From Bacteroidota bacterium (lineage in GTDB: Bacteria; Bacteroidota; Bacteroidia; Flavobacteriales_D; Sanyastnellaceae): a stretch of DNA of 64,000 bases. This document shows positions 44,042 through 53,596 of this stretch, piece by piece; position 1 is the first letter of the stretch; each line of letters begins with the position of its first letter. Made by a program: the position numbers and the translations under genes. The stretch is taken from assembly GCA_027622975.1 (NCBI GenBank), contig JAQBVN010000001.1, forward strand, positions 152,873 through 216,872, written 5' to 3'. The notes below the pieces were generated by a model. The model searched no databases and was not told where the DNA came from. It saw only the letters and a list, made by a program, of their open reading frames with translations.

Positions 44042-45565
44042 ATGAACAAGACAGCACTGATCATCCTGGACGGATGGGGAATTGGAACGGGAGATCAAAA
44101 CGACGCCATCGCCATGGCCTCGACACCTGTGATGGATGAATTGACCTCGAGGCTTCATGGCGCCACGTTGCGAACGGATGGTGAAGATGTAGGTCTTCCC
44201 CATGGTCAAATGGGAAATAGTGAGGTTGGCCACATGAACATTGGCGCTGGTCGAATCGTCTATCAAGACTTGCTTCGAATCGACCGGGCCGTTGCTTCGG
44301 GTGACATGGGTCAGGAACCCGTGTTGCGTGAGGCTTTGCGCAAGGCCTCCGCACCAGGAGTTCGGTTGCACATCATGGGGTTGGTGTCGGAAGGAGGTGT
44401 TCACAGCCAACAGTCTCATCTTCATGCACTTGTGGATGAGGTTGTGAAGGCTGGCGTTCCGGATTGCGTCATCCATGCCTTCACGGATGGTAGAGACACC
44501 TCGCCAAAGATGGGGGCCCAATATCTTGCCAACTTGGAGTCTCATGTGGAGGGGAGTTCTGTGCGCGTGGCAAGCGTGCATGGCAGGTATTTCTCCATGG
44601 ACCGGGACAAGCGTTGGGATCGCGTCGCGAAGTCCTACCATGCGCTGATGGGAAGCTCTCCTGATTCGTTTTCCACTGTCCGTGAAGGCATCTTTCATCA
44701 TTACAATCAAGGAACCACCGATGAATTCATCCCTCCTTTTCTCCTCGAGGGTGTCGACGGTGTGATGCGCGACGGAGATGTGGTCATTTGTTTCAATTTT
44801 AGAACAGACCGTTGTCGCGAAATCACGATGGCCTTGACCCAGGAGTCGTTTCCAGAGCACGGGATGTCACCCAAGACTCTGCACTACGTCACAATGACCA
44901 ATTACGACGATCGATTCACCAATGTGCATGTCATTTACGACAAGCCCAATTTGACTCAAACCTTGGGTGAGGTCATTTCGGCGGCTGGAGGGACCCAATT
45001 GCGGATGGCGGAAACAGAAAAATATCCTCATGTCACCTTTTTCTTCAGTGGAGGCAGGGAGGAGCCTTTTGAAGGGGAGAAGCGGGTCATGGTTCCAAGT
45101 CCCAAGGTGGCCACCTACGATCTGCAGCCAGAAATGTCAGCACCTGAGTTGTCCGAGCGTGCCATTGAGGCATTGACTGGTTGGAAGCCAGACTTTCTGT
45201 GCTTGAATTTTGCCAATCCGGACATGGTCGGGCATACTGGGGTCTTCGAGGCTGTTGTGAAAGCAGTGGAAACGACGGATCATCGTTTGGGAAGGGTCCT
45301 CCAAGCCACCCGACAAAGTGGGTACAACGCGGTAATCATCGCGGACCACGGCAACGCGGATTTGGCAAGGAACGCGGATGGATCTGCACATACTGCGCAC
45401 ACCACAAATCCCGTCCCTGTTCTGGTGGAGATGCATGGGGCCGGTGGCGAATGCCAACTTCGGCACGGAATCCTGGCCGATGTAGCTCCTACGATCCTGG
45501 ACTTGATGGGCATCGCGCAGCCGGAGGACATGACGGGTCAAACACTCCTTGTGTCGCGGCCATAA
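44042..45565 (+). CDS. gpmI: 2,3-bisphosphoglycerate-independent phosphoglycerate mutase
   Basis: 507 residues. Interconverts 3- and 2-phosphoglycerate in glycolysis using two metal ions and a phosphoserine. Metal-site start ALIILDGWGIG, catalytic Ser in PHGQMGNSEVGHMNIGAGR, FTDGRDTSPKMG, and the C-terminal metal motifs NPDMVGHTG and IADHGNADL are intact. Length is normal for the family. Convergent with the large T9SS cargo gene. Confidence 0.97.
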   Translation: MNKTALIILDGWGIGTGDQNDAIAMASTPVMDELTSRLHGATLRTDGEDVGLPHGQMGNSEVGHMNIGAGRIVYQDLLRIDRAVASGDMGQEPVLREALRKASAPGVRLHIMGLVSEGGVHSQQSHLHALVDEVVKAGVPDCVIHAFTDGRDTSPKMGAQYLANLESHVEGSSVRVASVHGRYFSMDRDKRWDRVAKSYHALMGSSPDSFSTVREGIFHHYNQGTTDEFIPPFLLEGVDGVMRDGDVVICFNFRTDRCREITMALTQESFPEHGMSPKTLHYVTMTNYDDRFTNVHVIYDKPNLTQTLGEVISAAGGTQLRMAETEKYPHVTFFFSGGREEPFEGEKRVMVPSPKVATYDLQPEMSAPELSERAIEALTGWKPDFLCLNFANPDMVGHTGVFEAVVKAVETTDHRLGRVLQATRQSGYNAVIIADHGNADLARNADGSAHTAHTTNPVPVLVEMHGAGGECQLRHGILADVAPTILDLMGIAQPEDMTGQTLLVSRP

Positions 45566-45622
45566 GGGCAGAGGGATTTGACGACAGTCGACTATTTCGC
45601 CCCGAGTTGTGTCTGTGGACGG

Positions 45623-47764
45623 TCAGCGCTGTCTGAACAACGAGAGGTCTCCATGCTCCTTGTGCCCGTCTGAGCGCAACAGAACCCACTGATACACTCC
45701 TTCAGGGGCTTCATTCCCATTGAGGTACGTGCCATCCCATACAATCTCAAATTGCTCAATATCCGTGGTTTCGTCTTCGAAAACCAGTGTGCCATAGCGG
45801 TTGTAAATGAGAAGCCGAGAGCCGTAAAATCCATCCAACCCTCGAACTCGGAAGTTGTTGTTTCCAGTGGTGTTGTCCGGAGTGAATACGTTGGGGATGA
45901 AGCATTCGCGTACACGAACAAAAGCGCGGGTTTCGTAACCGCAGGTATCAACCAAGGTCAAGGTGTCTGCCCACTGGTATCCTGAGGACACGAGGGCTTC
46001 AAGACTCCAATTGTCTCCAACGGCATTGGCATCCACTGTGAGAGGAACCCCATTGACTGACCCATTCACAAGGCTGTTGCCATTGTATCGAACATCAGAA
46101 ATGGGAATCCCTGCGTTGTACGCCGGAAAATCTTGCCTGTCATTGGTGCAGATTTCAGTTTCAAACATGACGGGGTAGAGCACTTCAATGTCATGAATGA
46201 CGGACTTTCCACACTGGTCGGTGATTTGGAGCGGGATGATGTGACCGGGGATCAAATGACCCGAGGCATCTGTCATGACAAAGACAGAGTCGAAGGTTAC
46301 GGTCCAATCCCCGGGATCTTCGGTGGCATTGCTCCACACATTGCCGTTCCAGTTGTAGTTGAAGGGACCGTACCCGGAGATGTTGTCGTACCCGAGTTCT
46401 TGTGTTCCGTCCAAACCTTGGCAACCCACAACTGAGGGTGTGGCCACAATGGGGATCGGGTCCATGATCACAACTTGGGAGGTCGTGGTGATCAATTCAC
46501 CACACCCGTTGATGTATTCGTAGGTAATGAGAACCGTCTCAACGCCTTCGTTGGCACCATCATCGACCACACCTAAGGTGATCTCGCTTTCAACCTGGCC
46601 TGGCTGCATGATGACTTGGCTGAAGTTGGCGGAGAAGTCAAGGCCAGAGACGGCTGATCCTTCCAACCCCAAATACAGGGTGTCGAGCAGTTCGGACTCT
46701 ACCTCAGGTCGAATGACAGTGAAGCGTGCGTCGTTGCAGCCTTCAATGATGACAGCATCAATGGTTGTGGTCTCGCCATCCACGGTCACAGTCATCTCGT
46801 TGTTCGCGATCCAAGCGGCCAATGGGAAACTTTCACCATTGGGGTAAGACACCACATTGGGCAACCCCAGCGCGTCTTGGTAGTCCACAAGTTGGGCGAT
46901 GCCACCCGCTGCGAAGGGTACGGCATCGGCCTCGAGGTTCACGGCATTGGAGCTGAATGAACCGGCCTCCAGCAAAACGAAGGACTCAAGGGCGTTGTCC
47001 GTGCCATCTGCAATGGCTAATTTGATGTGGTACGTCTGGCCGCATTGGACTGCAGCTTCTGCCGTGAAGGTGGTCGTGTATCCGTTGATGCAAATCCCTT
47101 GTTGTGATGGGTTATTTACGTAATACTGGGAATTGGTCACATTGTTCACCGAACTGATGGTGATGGGCAGCAAAGGATCGGAGTCTGGCACTTGCGCGAT
47201 GTTGATTGCACCATCTGGAAAACCAGCAGGGGCGGCGAAGGGCCCTGAGATCCCCGGCCCACTGAGGAAGAAGGCAAAAATGTCATTGTAACTGGAGTTG
47301 ACCCACGTCAAGTACTCGTCTGAACCAAACACGTAATTGAAAGAAATGCTGTCACCTCCTGCCTCAAAATCAAATTCAATGACACAGAGATCATTCACAC
47401 TGCTGACAGAAAAAGATTGGCCAATCAAGGGAGGAACGGAGTTGGCCACGCTGAGCAGGTCTGGATCGTTTCCGTCTCCCAGACAGTCGGTACAAAAATC
47501 AGCACACATGGCATTGTCCGTGTTGAGCATCAACCCAGCATCCACGGAAAAAACCGAACTACCATTCTCGAGAAAACCCAATTGTGAAATTCCTCCTGTG
47601 TAGGTGATGTTGGTTGCTGTTACGCCTTCGCCGAGAAGGATGTTTTGGACATATTCTTCGACTGTGCCGTAAGGCTGGGAAATGGTGGCCTGACCCCAAA
47701 AGGACCCAGCAAAACTCGTCAACAACAAGAACGGAAGGATGATCCGAGGAAGAGGAGAGCTCAT
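45623..47764 (-). CDS. T9SS type B cargo with choice-of-anchor L domain
   Basis: 713 residues with a signal peptide (RIILPFLLLTSFAGSFWGQ). Residues about 25-260 fit the choice-of-anchor L domain: SISFNYVFGSDEYLTWVNSS, FAFFLSGPGI and TYHIKLAIADGTDNALES. The middle carries immunoglobulin/Calx-like stretches. The C-terminus is a gliding-motility-type (CHU_C, type B) sorting domain: CFIPNVFTPDNTTGNNNFRV, LLIYNRYGTLVFED and APEGVYQWVLL. It is probably exported by T9SS and displayed or released; adhesion is a plausible role. The frame extends to 47959 but ATG 47764 begins the signal peptide. Confidence 0.92.
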   Translation of the reverse strand: MSSPLPRIILPFLLLTSFAGSFWGQATISQPYGTVEEYVQNILLGEGVTATNITYTGGISQLGFLENGSSVFSVDAGLMLNTDNAMCADFCTDCLGDGNDPDLLSVANSVPPLIGQSFSVSSVNDLCVIEFDFEAGGDSISFNYVFGSDEYLTWVNSSYNDIFAFFLSGPGISGPFAAPAGFPDGAINIAQVPDSDPLLPITISSVNNVTNSQYYVNNPSQQGICINGYTTTFTAEAAVQCGQTYHIKLAIADGTDNALESFVLLEAGSFSSNAVNLEADAVPFAAGGIAQLVDYQDALGLPNVVSYPNGESFPLAAWIANNEMTVTVDGETTTIDAVIIEGCNDARFTVIRPEVESELLDTLYLGLEGSAVSGLDFSANFSQVIMQPGQVESEITLGVVDDGANEGVETVLITYEYINGCGELITTTSQVVIMDPIPIVATPSVVGCQGLDGTQELGYDNISGYGPFNYNWNGNVWSNATEDPGDWTVTFDSVFVMTDASGHLIPGHIIPLQITDQCGKSVIHDIEVLYPVMFETEICTNDRQDFPAYNAGIPISDVRYNGNSLVNGSVNGVPLTVDANAVGDNWSLEALVSSGYQWADTLTLVDTCGYETRAFVRVRECFIPNVFTPDNTTGNNNFRVRGLDGFYGSRLLIYNRYGTLVFEDETTDIEQFEIVWDGTYLNGNEAPEGVYQWVLLRSDGHKEHGDLSLFRQR

Positions 47765-47817
47765 GGTTGAGATTTCAAGGTTGGAAGGACATGTTTGCTT
47801 GCTGCCCTTCATACGTC

Positions 47818-47825
47818 CAAACATA
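47818..47825 (-). promoter_or_regulatory. Putative -7 element (TATGTTTG) of the type B cargo gene
   Basis: Exact TAnnTTTG match on the minus strand, 53 nt before the start at 47764, in the region shared with the divergent ABC gene. Confidence 0.45.
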
Positions 47826-47841
47826 CAAAACCTCGCAGGGG

Positions 47842-47870
47842 TTGTTTGGGCAGACCAGGGACTAACTTCG
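47842..47870 (+). promoter_or_regulatory. Putative promoter of the LolD/MacB-like ABC gene
   Basis: TTG (47842-47844) and TAACTTCG (47863-47870) are 18 nt apart. The second box is one base from TAnnTTTG and ends 4 nt before the ATG at 47875, implying a leaderless or nearly leaderless mRNA. Confidence 0.4.
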
Positions 47871-47874
47871 CACC

Positions 47875-48582
47875 ATGCATCGTGAACAACAGTCGACGTC
47901 CAATTCCACACCTCTGATTCATGCACGTGGGCTTCAAAAGACGTATGTTGTTGGTTCACAAGTGGTTCATGCGTTGGATGGTCTAGATCTCGACATTGCG
48001 AGGAACGAATACGTTGCCCTGATGGGGCCTTCGGGCTCTGGGAAATCGACCTTGATGAACATCTTGGGGTGCTTGGACAGTCCGACCGGGGGACGGTACA
48101 TTTTGAATGGCAAGGATGTCAGCGCGATGGAAGACGATGCCCTGGCCGAGATTCGAAATCGCGAAATTGGCTTTGTGTTTCAAACGTTCAATTTGCTCCC
48201 GCGCTACACCGCGCTGGACAATGTGGCCCTTCCCATGGTTTATGCAGGCATTGCGCGTTCCGAACGCGAGGCACGAGCCCAGGAGGTCCTGCATCAAGTG
48301 GGATTGGGGGATCGAATGGATCACCGTCCCAACGAATTGAGTGGTGGTCAGCGGCAACGCGTGGCAGTGGCGCGCGCCCTCGTCATGCGTCCATCCATCA
48401 TTTTGGCCGACGAGCCTACGGGGAACTTGGACACAACCACCTCCCATGAGGTCATGCAGTTGTTTTCCGACATCCAAAAGGCCGGCAATACCGTGATTTT
48501 GGTGACACACGAGGAGGACATCGCGGCATGCGCCCATCGCATCGTTCGTTTGCGCGATGGGCGAGTCGATGAGGGCTTGTGA
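47875..48582 (+). CDS. ABC transporter ATPase, LolD/MacB (FtsE) type
   Basis: 235 residues. Walker A in [18 protein letters not shown]-loop [12 protein letters not shown], signature [15 protein letters not shown], Walker [13 protein letters not shown] and H-loop LVTHEEDIA. The GCLDSPTGG and [15 protein letters not shown] segments are typical of the MacB/LolD group that powers lipoprotein release or envelope export rather than solute import. No permease gene is adjacent, so its partner must be elsewhere. The first 14 residues are a polar extension. Confidence 0.92.
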   Translation: MHREQQSTSNSTPLIHARGLQKTYVVGSQVVHALDGLDLDIARNEYVALMGPSGSGKSTLMNILGCLDSPTGGRYILNGKDVSAMEDDALAEIRNREIGFVFQTFNLLPRYTALDNVALPMVYAGIARSEREARAQEVLHQVGLGDRMDHRPNELSGGQRQRVAVARALVMRPSIILADEPTGNLDTTTSHEVMQLFSDIQKAGNTVILVTHEEDIAACAHRIVRLRDGRVDEGL

Positions 48583-48752
48583 TTGCAGCGAGGTGATTCA
48601 CATGAGGAATCACAGCCTTTGGTGGGGTGAAGCCGCTTTCCCTGTCGTTTCTTTGTGGTGGGGCGCGCGTGAACTTGGACGTTGCGACTTGCACGTCGGA
48701 GAATTCCAACCCAGGTTGCGCCCAGTTTGAGTGGAATTGAACGAATGATCCG

Positions 48753-50195
48753 ATGGATAAGGCTGCAAAACGAATCCGTGTTTCCGAGTTGTTGAACACC
48801 ACCTACGTGGGCCAAACTGTCCGTGTATGCGGGTGGGTTCGAACCTTTCGCAACGACAGATTTTTGGCCGTCAATGACGGCTCGACCATACAGAATTTGC
48901 AATTGGTGGTGGAGAAGGACAGCACACCCTCAGAGGTGCTGAAACAACTTCATACTGGAGCTGCCGTGGAAGCGGTGGGGTCGTTGGTGGAAAGTCAAGG
49001 TGGTGGTCAATCGACTGAGCTTCAGGTTCAAGAATTGCGCGTGTTGGGAGGTGCAGACCCGGAGGAGTTTCCCATCCAAATGAAGCGTCATAGTTTGGAA
49101 TTTCTTCGCGAAAAGGCACACCTCCGTTTCCGAACCAACACGTTTGGGGCGGTGTTCCGTGTGCGTCATGTGCTTCAGTATGCGGTGCACTCGTTCTTCC
49201 ACGAGCGCGGGTTCTACCAACTGCACACGCCCATCATCACGGGAAGCGACGCAGAAGGGGCTGGTGAAATGTTCCGGGTCACCACGCTGGATCTCGAGAA
49301 CCTTCCGCGCACTGAATCAGGAAATGTCGACGTTCAGCAAGACTTTTTTGGGAAGGAGGCCAACTTGACGGTCAGTGGGCAGCTTGAAGCAGAGTTGGGG
49401 GCCATGGCATTGGGCCAAGTGTACACCTTTGGGCCCACCTTCCGAGCGGAGAACAGCAACACCTCGCGACACCTCGCGGAGTTTTGGATGATTGAGCCTG
49501 AAATCGCTTTTGCCGACTTGAAAGACGACATGGCCTTGGCGGAGGATTGCTTGAAGTTTGTGTTGTCGTATGCCTTGAAGCACAGTGCTGAGGATTTGGA
49601 ATTCTTGGAGAAACGAGAAATTGAAGCGGAAAAGGGACTGCCCCAAACAGACCGTCATGAGCATCCTCTTCGCACGCGGTTGCAGGCGGTGATCGATGCT
49701 CCGTTCACACATCTCACCTACACGGAGGCCATTGATCTCCTTCGTCAATCCAAACCATACAAGAAGAAGAAATTCAAGTTTCCTGTAGAATGGGGCGTGG
49801 ATTTGCAAAGTGAACACGAGCGGTGGTTGGTGGAAAGCCACGTAGGAGGCCCTGTGATTGTCACGGATTATCCAGCGGGAATCAAGGCTTTTTACATGAG
49901 AGCCAATGACGATGGCCAAACCGTGGCAGCGATGGACGTATTGGTGCCTGGCATTGGCGAGATCATCGGTGGAAGTCAACGAGAGGAGAGATTGGATGTG
50001 TTGAAGAAGAAATGTGCGGAATTCGACATTCCCGAGGAGCATGTGTGGTGGTATTTGGAAACGCGCAAGTTTGGTACGGCCCCTCATTGCGGGTTTGGCA
50101 TGGGATTTGAAAGGCTCGTGATGTACGTCACGGGAATGACCAACATTCGGGACGTCATTCCATTTCCTCGCACCCCGCTGAATGCGGAATTCTAA
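48753..50195 (+). CDS. asnS: Asparaginyl-tRNA synthetase
   Basis: 480 residues. Class IIb synthetase that charges tRNA-Asn. N-terminal OB-fold anticodon domain (GQTVRVCGWVRTFRNDRF), class II motif 2 in FGPTFRAENSNTSRHLAEFW and motif 3 in GFGMGFERLVMYVTGM, with NIRDVIPFPRTP at the C-terminus. The NTSRHLAEF form distinguishes AsnRS from AspRS. A 170-bp gap with no clear signal precedes it; rpoN follows after 18 bp. Confidence 0.96.
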   Translation: MDKAAKRIRVSELLNTTYVGQTVRVCGWVRTFRNDRFLAVNDGSTIQNLQLVVEKDSTPSEVLKQLHTGAAVEAVGSLVESQGGGQSTELQVQELRVLGGADPEEFPIQMKRHSLEFLREKAHLRFRTNTFGAVFRVRHVLQYAVHSFFHERGFYQLHTPIITGSDAEGAGEMFRVTTLDLENLPRTESGNVDVQQDFFGKEANLTVSGQLEAELGAMALGQVYTFGPTFRAENSNTSRHLAEFWMIEPEIAFADLKDDMALAEDCLKFVLSYALKHSAEDLEFLEKREIEAEKGLPQTDRHEHPLRTRLQAVIDAPFTHLTYTEAIDLLRQSKPYKKKKFKFPVEWGVDLQSEHERWLVESHVGGPVIVTDYPAGIKAFYMRANDDGQTVAAMDVLVPGIGEIIGGSQREERLDVLKKKCAEFDIPEEHVWWYLETRKFGTAPHCGFGMGFERLVMYVTGMTNIRDVIPFPRTPLNAEF

Positions 50196-50213
50196 GCCGA
50201 CAACTACCTCCGC

Positions 50214-51677
50214 ATGCTGAAGCAGAGTCTCCAACAGAAACTTCTCCAAAAGCTCTCTCCGCAGCAAATTCAGTTGATGAAGTTGTTGCAGGTTCCGACC
50301 CTCGAGCTCGAGGCACGAATTAAGCAAGAACTCGAAGCGAATCCGGCGCTTGAAGAGGGGGTCGAGGTGGATCCGTCGTTGGATGAATTTGAAGAGGGCC
50401 GCGAAGAGGCTTCGGAAGCATTGCAAGAGTTTGATTTTGACGAATACCTCGACGACGAGACGTCTGATTACAAACTTTCAGCCCGAAACCATGGCGCCGA
50501 TGTCGAAGATCGCGACATTCCGCTGGGCAGCGGAGCGTCCTTTCGCGAACTGCTCGTGGAGCAATTGGCGTGGTTGGACCTTTCGGATGTCACCCGAGCG
50601 CTGGCGGAACATCTCATTGGGCATCTCGATGACGATGGATACTTGCGTCGAGATTTGGAGAGCATCGTGAATGACCTGGCGTTTACCCAAGGAATCGACA
50701 TCAAACGCGAAGCCCTTGAGGAAGCTCTCGTGAGTGTGCAGACCTTGGACCCTGCCGGTGTAGGTGCGAGGGATTTGCGGGAGTGCTTGACTCTTCAAGT
50801 TCACCGAAAACTGCAGGACGAGGAGGCTCGCCGAGGGCGTGAGGAGGCCTTGAGTCGAGCTTCATCCATGCTTTCTTTGCATTACGACGCCTTCACAAAG
50901 AAGCACTATGACAAACTCCAAGCTGCCCTTGACATCAGTGAAGATGAGCTCAAAGAGGCCTTGGAAGAGTTGACAAGACTGAATCCCAAGCCGGGGAACT
51001 CGGGCAGCGAGTCAAGTCGAACCATTCAGCATGTCATTCCCGATTTCACGCTTGGCGTTGACGGCGAGGACATTGTGTTGCAAATCAATGGCCGGAATGC
51101 TCCTGACTTGCGCATCAGCCGCACGTATCGGGAAATGATGGACACATATTCCGAAGGTGGAAAGCAAGACCGCGCCACACGAGAGGCCTTGGCTTTTGTC
51201 AAGCAAAAGGTGGATGCGGCGAAATGGTTTGTGGATGCCATTGCTCAACGGCAGCACACCCTGCTCAAAACCATGCAAGCGATCGTGGACCATCAACGCG
51301 CCTACTTTTTGAGTGGGGATGAGGTGGATCTCAAACCGATGATTCTCAAGGATATTGCCGATCGCATTGGAATGGACATCAGCACGGTGTCACGGGTTGC
51401 CAACAGCAAGTACATCCAAACCCCCTATGGCACGATGCTCCTGAAGTCGTTCTTCTCCGAAGGGTTGAGTACTGACAGTGGAGAGGATGCGAGTTCTCAT
51501 GAGGTGAAGAAAATTCTCAAGGATGCCATGGATGGAGAGGACAAAAGAAAGCCCTTGAGCGATGAGAAATTGGGTATTTTGCTCAACGCCAAGGGCTACA
51601 ACATCGCCCGTCGCACGGTGGCCAAATACCGCGAACAAATGGGCATTCCGGTGGCTAGATTGCGCAAGGAATTGTGA
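50214..51677 (+). CDS. rpoN: RNA polymerase sigma-54 factor
   Basis: 487 residues. Region I is Gln/Leu-rich (LQQKLLQKLSPQQIQLMKLL), region II is acidic (residues 45-85), then the core-binding region (LDPAGVGARDLRECLTLQ) and DNA-binding helix-turn-helix (DIADRIGMDISTVSRVANSK). The RpoN box reads NIARRTVAKYREQMGIP, close to the ARRTVAKYRE consensus. Sigma-54 needs AAA+ activators, none of which is encoded in this window. It overlaps the next gene by 1 bp. Confidence 0.97.
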   Translation: MLKQSLQQKLLQKLSPQQIQLMKLLQVPTLELEARIKQELEANPALEEGVEVDPSLDEFEEGREEASEALQEFDFDEYLDDETSDYKLSARNHGADVEDRDIPLGSGASFRELLVEQLAWLDLSDVTRALAEHLIGHLDDDGYLRRDLESIVNDLAFTQGIDIKREALEEALVSVQTLDPAGVGARDLRECLTLQVHRKLQDEEARRGREEALSRASSMLSLHYDAFTKKHYDKLQAALDISEDELKEALEELTRLNPKPGNSGSESSRTIQHVIPDFTLGVDGEDIVLQINGRNAPDLRISRTYREMMDTYSEGGKQDRATREALAFVKQKVDAAKWFVDAIAQRQHTLLKTMQAIVDHQRAYFLSGDEVDLKPMILKDIADRIGMDISTVSRVANSKYIQTPYGTMLLKSFFSEGLSTDSGEDASSHEVKKILKDAMDGEDKRKPLSDEKLGILLNAKGYNIARRTVAKYREQMGIPVARLRKEL

Positions 51678-52309
51678 TGGGAAGCTCCAACGCCGGGCGT
51701 TCATGGGAACACAAGGCAGCGGCCTTGGTCAGCGCTATTCTCCATCCTTTGCTCATGCCGCTTGGAACCTTGGTGATGTTGTTGATGGTTGATGGCGTCT
51801 TGAAGTATCGGGTAGGGCTGTTTGCCTATTTGTTTGTGCTGCTCTTCATCAACACGCTTGCGCCTGCTGTTTCCTTGGCGCTGCTGAAGAGGAGAGGCGT
51901 GATTTCAGACTTGGACATTCGGAATCGCGGTGAACGCATCATGCCCTTCTTGATTGTGCTTGCCTATTATGTGATGGCCTATGTGTTGGTTCGTGGCGGA
52001 GAGGCAGTTGTTGTGCCTGTTTTTTATCAGCAAGTGTTGCTGGCTTTGGTGGTTGCCATAGCCTCCGCGTGGTTGGTGACTTGGCGATTCAAGATCAGCA
52101 TGCACATGATGGCCCAAGGCGGTATCATGGGGGTGTTCTTGCGGGTCGCCATGCTGCAACCATCGTGGGACATGGCGTGGACAAGTGCGTTGATTCTGTG
52201 CGCGGGACTTGTGGGTTGGAGTAGGCTTCGGCTGGGCGCTCATCGTCCTCTCGAAGTCTATACCGGGTATGCTTTGGGTTTGCTCACAGTGTCGGTGGTG
52301 TTGTTTTGA
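51677..52309 (+). CDS. PAP2-like membrane protein
   Basis: 210 residues with about six hydrophobic segments. The last part, RLRLGAHRPLEVYTGYALG, resembles the third motif of PAP2 lipid phosphatases, and KISMHMMAQGG sits where the SGH motif is expected; the first motif is only hinted at (NRGERIMPF). The catalytic set is therefore degenerate or diverged, and activity is uncertain. ATG 51677 shares a base with the rpoN stop (TGATG), indicating co-transcription with rpoN. Confidence 0.78.
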   Translation: MGSSNAGRSWEHKAAALVSAILHPLLMPLGTLVMLLMVDGVLKYRVGLFAYLFVLLFINTLAPAVSLALLKRRGVISDLDIRNRGERIMPFLIVLAYYVMAYVLVRGGEAVVVPVFYQQVLLALVVAIASAWLVTWRFKISMHMMAQGGIMGVFLRVAMLQPSWDMAWTSALILCAGLVGWSRLRLGAHRPLEVYTGYALGLLTVSVVLF

Positions 52310-52446
52310 CCTAAGCAAGCAGGAACAACGCGATGACAAGTTCAAACTTGCCGACAAGCGTACTTTTCTGGGAATGTCTCCACAAAACTTGAGGGTTTTC
52401 GGAACAGCCGCTGATCCCATCACGGCTGGAGCATTCGAGCGGAAGC

Positions 52447-52506
52447 TTAGTGCGCGTTGTTGTCCGTTAGTGCGCGTTGTTGTCCGTTAGTGCGCGTTGT
52501 TGTCCG
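52447..52506. repeat. Three-copy 20-bp tandem repeat covering the galE stop
   Basis: Three perfect head-to-tail copies of TTAGTGCGCGTTGTTGTCCG at 52447-52466, 52467-52486 and 52487-52506. The third copy is the galE 3' end (codons for DNNAH plus stop on the minus strand); the other two are extra copies just beyond the stop codon. The unit is not a multiple of three. Confidence 0.95.
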
Positions 52507-53548
52507 GTTGACCCAGACGCTGTTGCCAATTCCACGCATCGGTCATGGCGTCATCCAAGGTGCGTGAGGCTTTCCAACCCAGCTCATTGTGAGCCCGTTT
52601 GGGATCCGCCCAGATGGCCACCACGTCCCCTGGGCGTCGAGGTCCGATGACATGGGGTACTGACAACCCCGTGGCCCTTTCAAAACTGTGAATGACCTCC
52701 AACACAGAGGCTCCTGTTCCTGTCCCCAAGTTGAAGGCTCTGACCTTGTCTTTGCTCTGAGACAAACACCAATTCAGGGCGGCCACATGGGCTTCTGCCA
52801 AATCCATGACATGGAGGTAGTCACGAATGCAAGTTCCATCTGGCGTGTCGTAGTCGTCCCCAAACACAGTGAGTGCGGGACGAATTCCAGCCACGGTCTG
52901 GGTCAGGAAGGGGACGAGGTTGTTGGGCACACCGAGTGGCAACTCTCCAATCACGCCACTCGGATGTGCCCCAACCGGATTGAAGTACCGGAGCAATGCA
53001 ATTTTGGCACCCTCCCGACTCGAGGCATGGTCCGTCAAAACGCGTTCGCACGCTTGCTTTGTCCATCCATAGGGAGACTCGGCATGTTGCATGGGTGCTC
53101 CTTCATCCACAGGCACCTTGTTGGGCTCTCCATACACGGTGCAGCTCGATGAGAACACCATGGCTTCAACGCCAAACTCTGCCATGACTTGCAACAGCAC
53201 ACCGAGGCCACCGACATTGTTTGCCGCGTAAAGTGCGGGTTTTGCGACACTCTCACCCACGGCTTTGAATGCCGCAAAATGCAATACGCCTTGAATGGGT
53301 TGCCCCACATCAACTTGATGTTGAAACAGCGACTTCAAGCCATCAAAGTCCGAGCAATCAAGGGTGTGAAAGGGGATGTCACGACCACACAATTCACGGA
53401 CACCTTCCACGGCATCCGGGGTTGAATTGCTCAAATTGTCGAGTAGGATAGGGTGATGACCTGCTTCATGCAAAGCCACAGCGGAATGACTTCCGATGTA
53501 CCCAGCCCCGCCTGTGACGAGGACGTGGTGTCCGTGAGTTTGGCCCAT
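52487..53548 (-). CDS. galE: UDP-glucose 4-epimerase
   Basis: 353 residues of the extended SDR family. GalE interconverts UDP-glucose and UDP-galactose for glycan synthesis. NAD-binding VLVTGGAGYIGSHSAVAL, catalytic Ser in VFSSSCTVYG and Tyr-x3-Lys in ESPYGWTKQACERVL. GRRPGDVVAIWADPKRA is the typical C-terminal motif. TAATTTTG lies 4 nt before the start. The last codons are part of a three-copy tandem repeat. It is divergent from the Hpt gene. Confidence 0.96.
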   Translation of the reverse strand: MGQTHGHHVLVTGGAGYIGSHSAVALHEAGHHPILLDNLSNSTPDAVEGVRELCGRDIPFHTLDCSDFDGLKSLFQHQVDVGQPIQGVLHFAAFKAVGESVAKPALYAANNVGGLGVLLQVMAEFGVEAMVFSSSCTVYGEPNKVPVDEGAPMQHAESPYGWTKQACERVLTDHASSREGAKIALLRYFNPVGAHPSGVIGELPLGVPNNLVPFLTQTVAGIRPALTVFGDDYDTPDGTCIRDYLHVMDLAEAHVAALNWCLSQSKDKVRAFNLGTGTGASVLEVIHSFERATGLSVPHVIGPRRPGDVVAIWADPKRAHNELGWKASRTLDDAMTDAWNWQQRLGQPDNNAH

Positions 53549-53552
53549 GGAT

Positions 53553-53560
53553 CAAAATTA
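53553..53560 (-). promoter_or_regulatory. Putative -7 element (TAATTTTG) of galE
   Basis: Exact TAnnTTTG match, 4 nt before the galE ATG, again implying a near-leaderless transcript. Confidence 0.42.
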
Positions 53561-53596
53561 CGCAACAAATTCAGTGCATCTCGCGTATGCCGCCAC

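Noticed and set aside
48593..48613. GTGATTC/GAATCAC hairpin after the ABC gene as a terminator
   Set aside because: Only 7 bp, weak, and without a T-run; not strong enough to annotate.
52310..52446. Possible gene remnant between the PAP2-like gene and galE; a minus-strand frame ends in a membrane-like ELVIALFLLA before a stop at 52311
   Set aside because: No start codon, no recognisable domain and too short to separate from chance. No gene is called.
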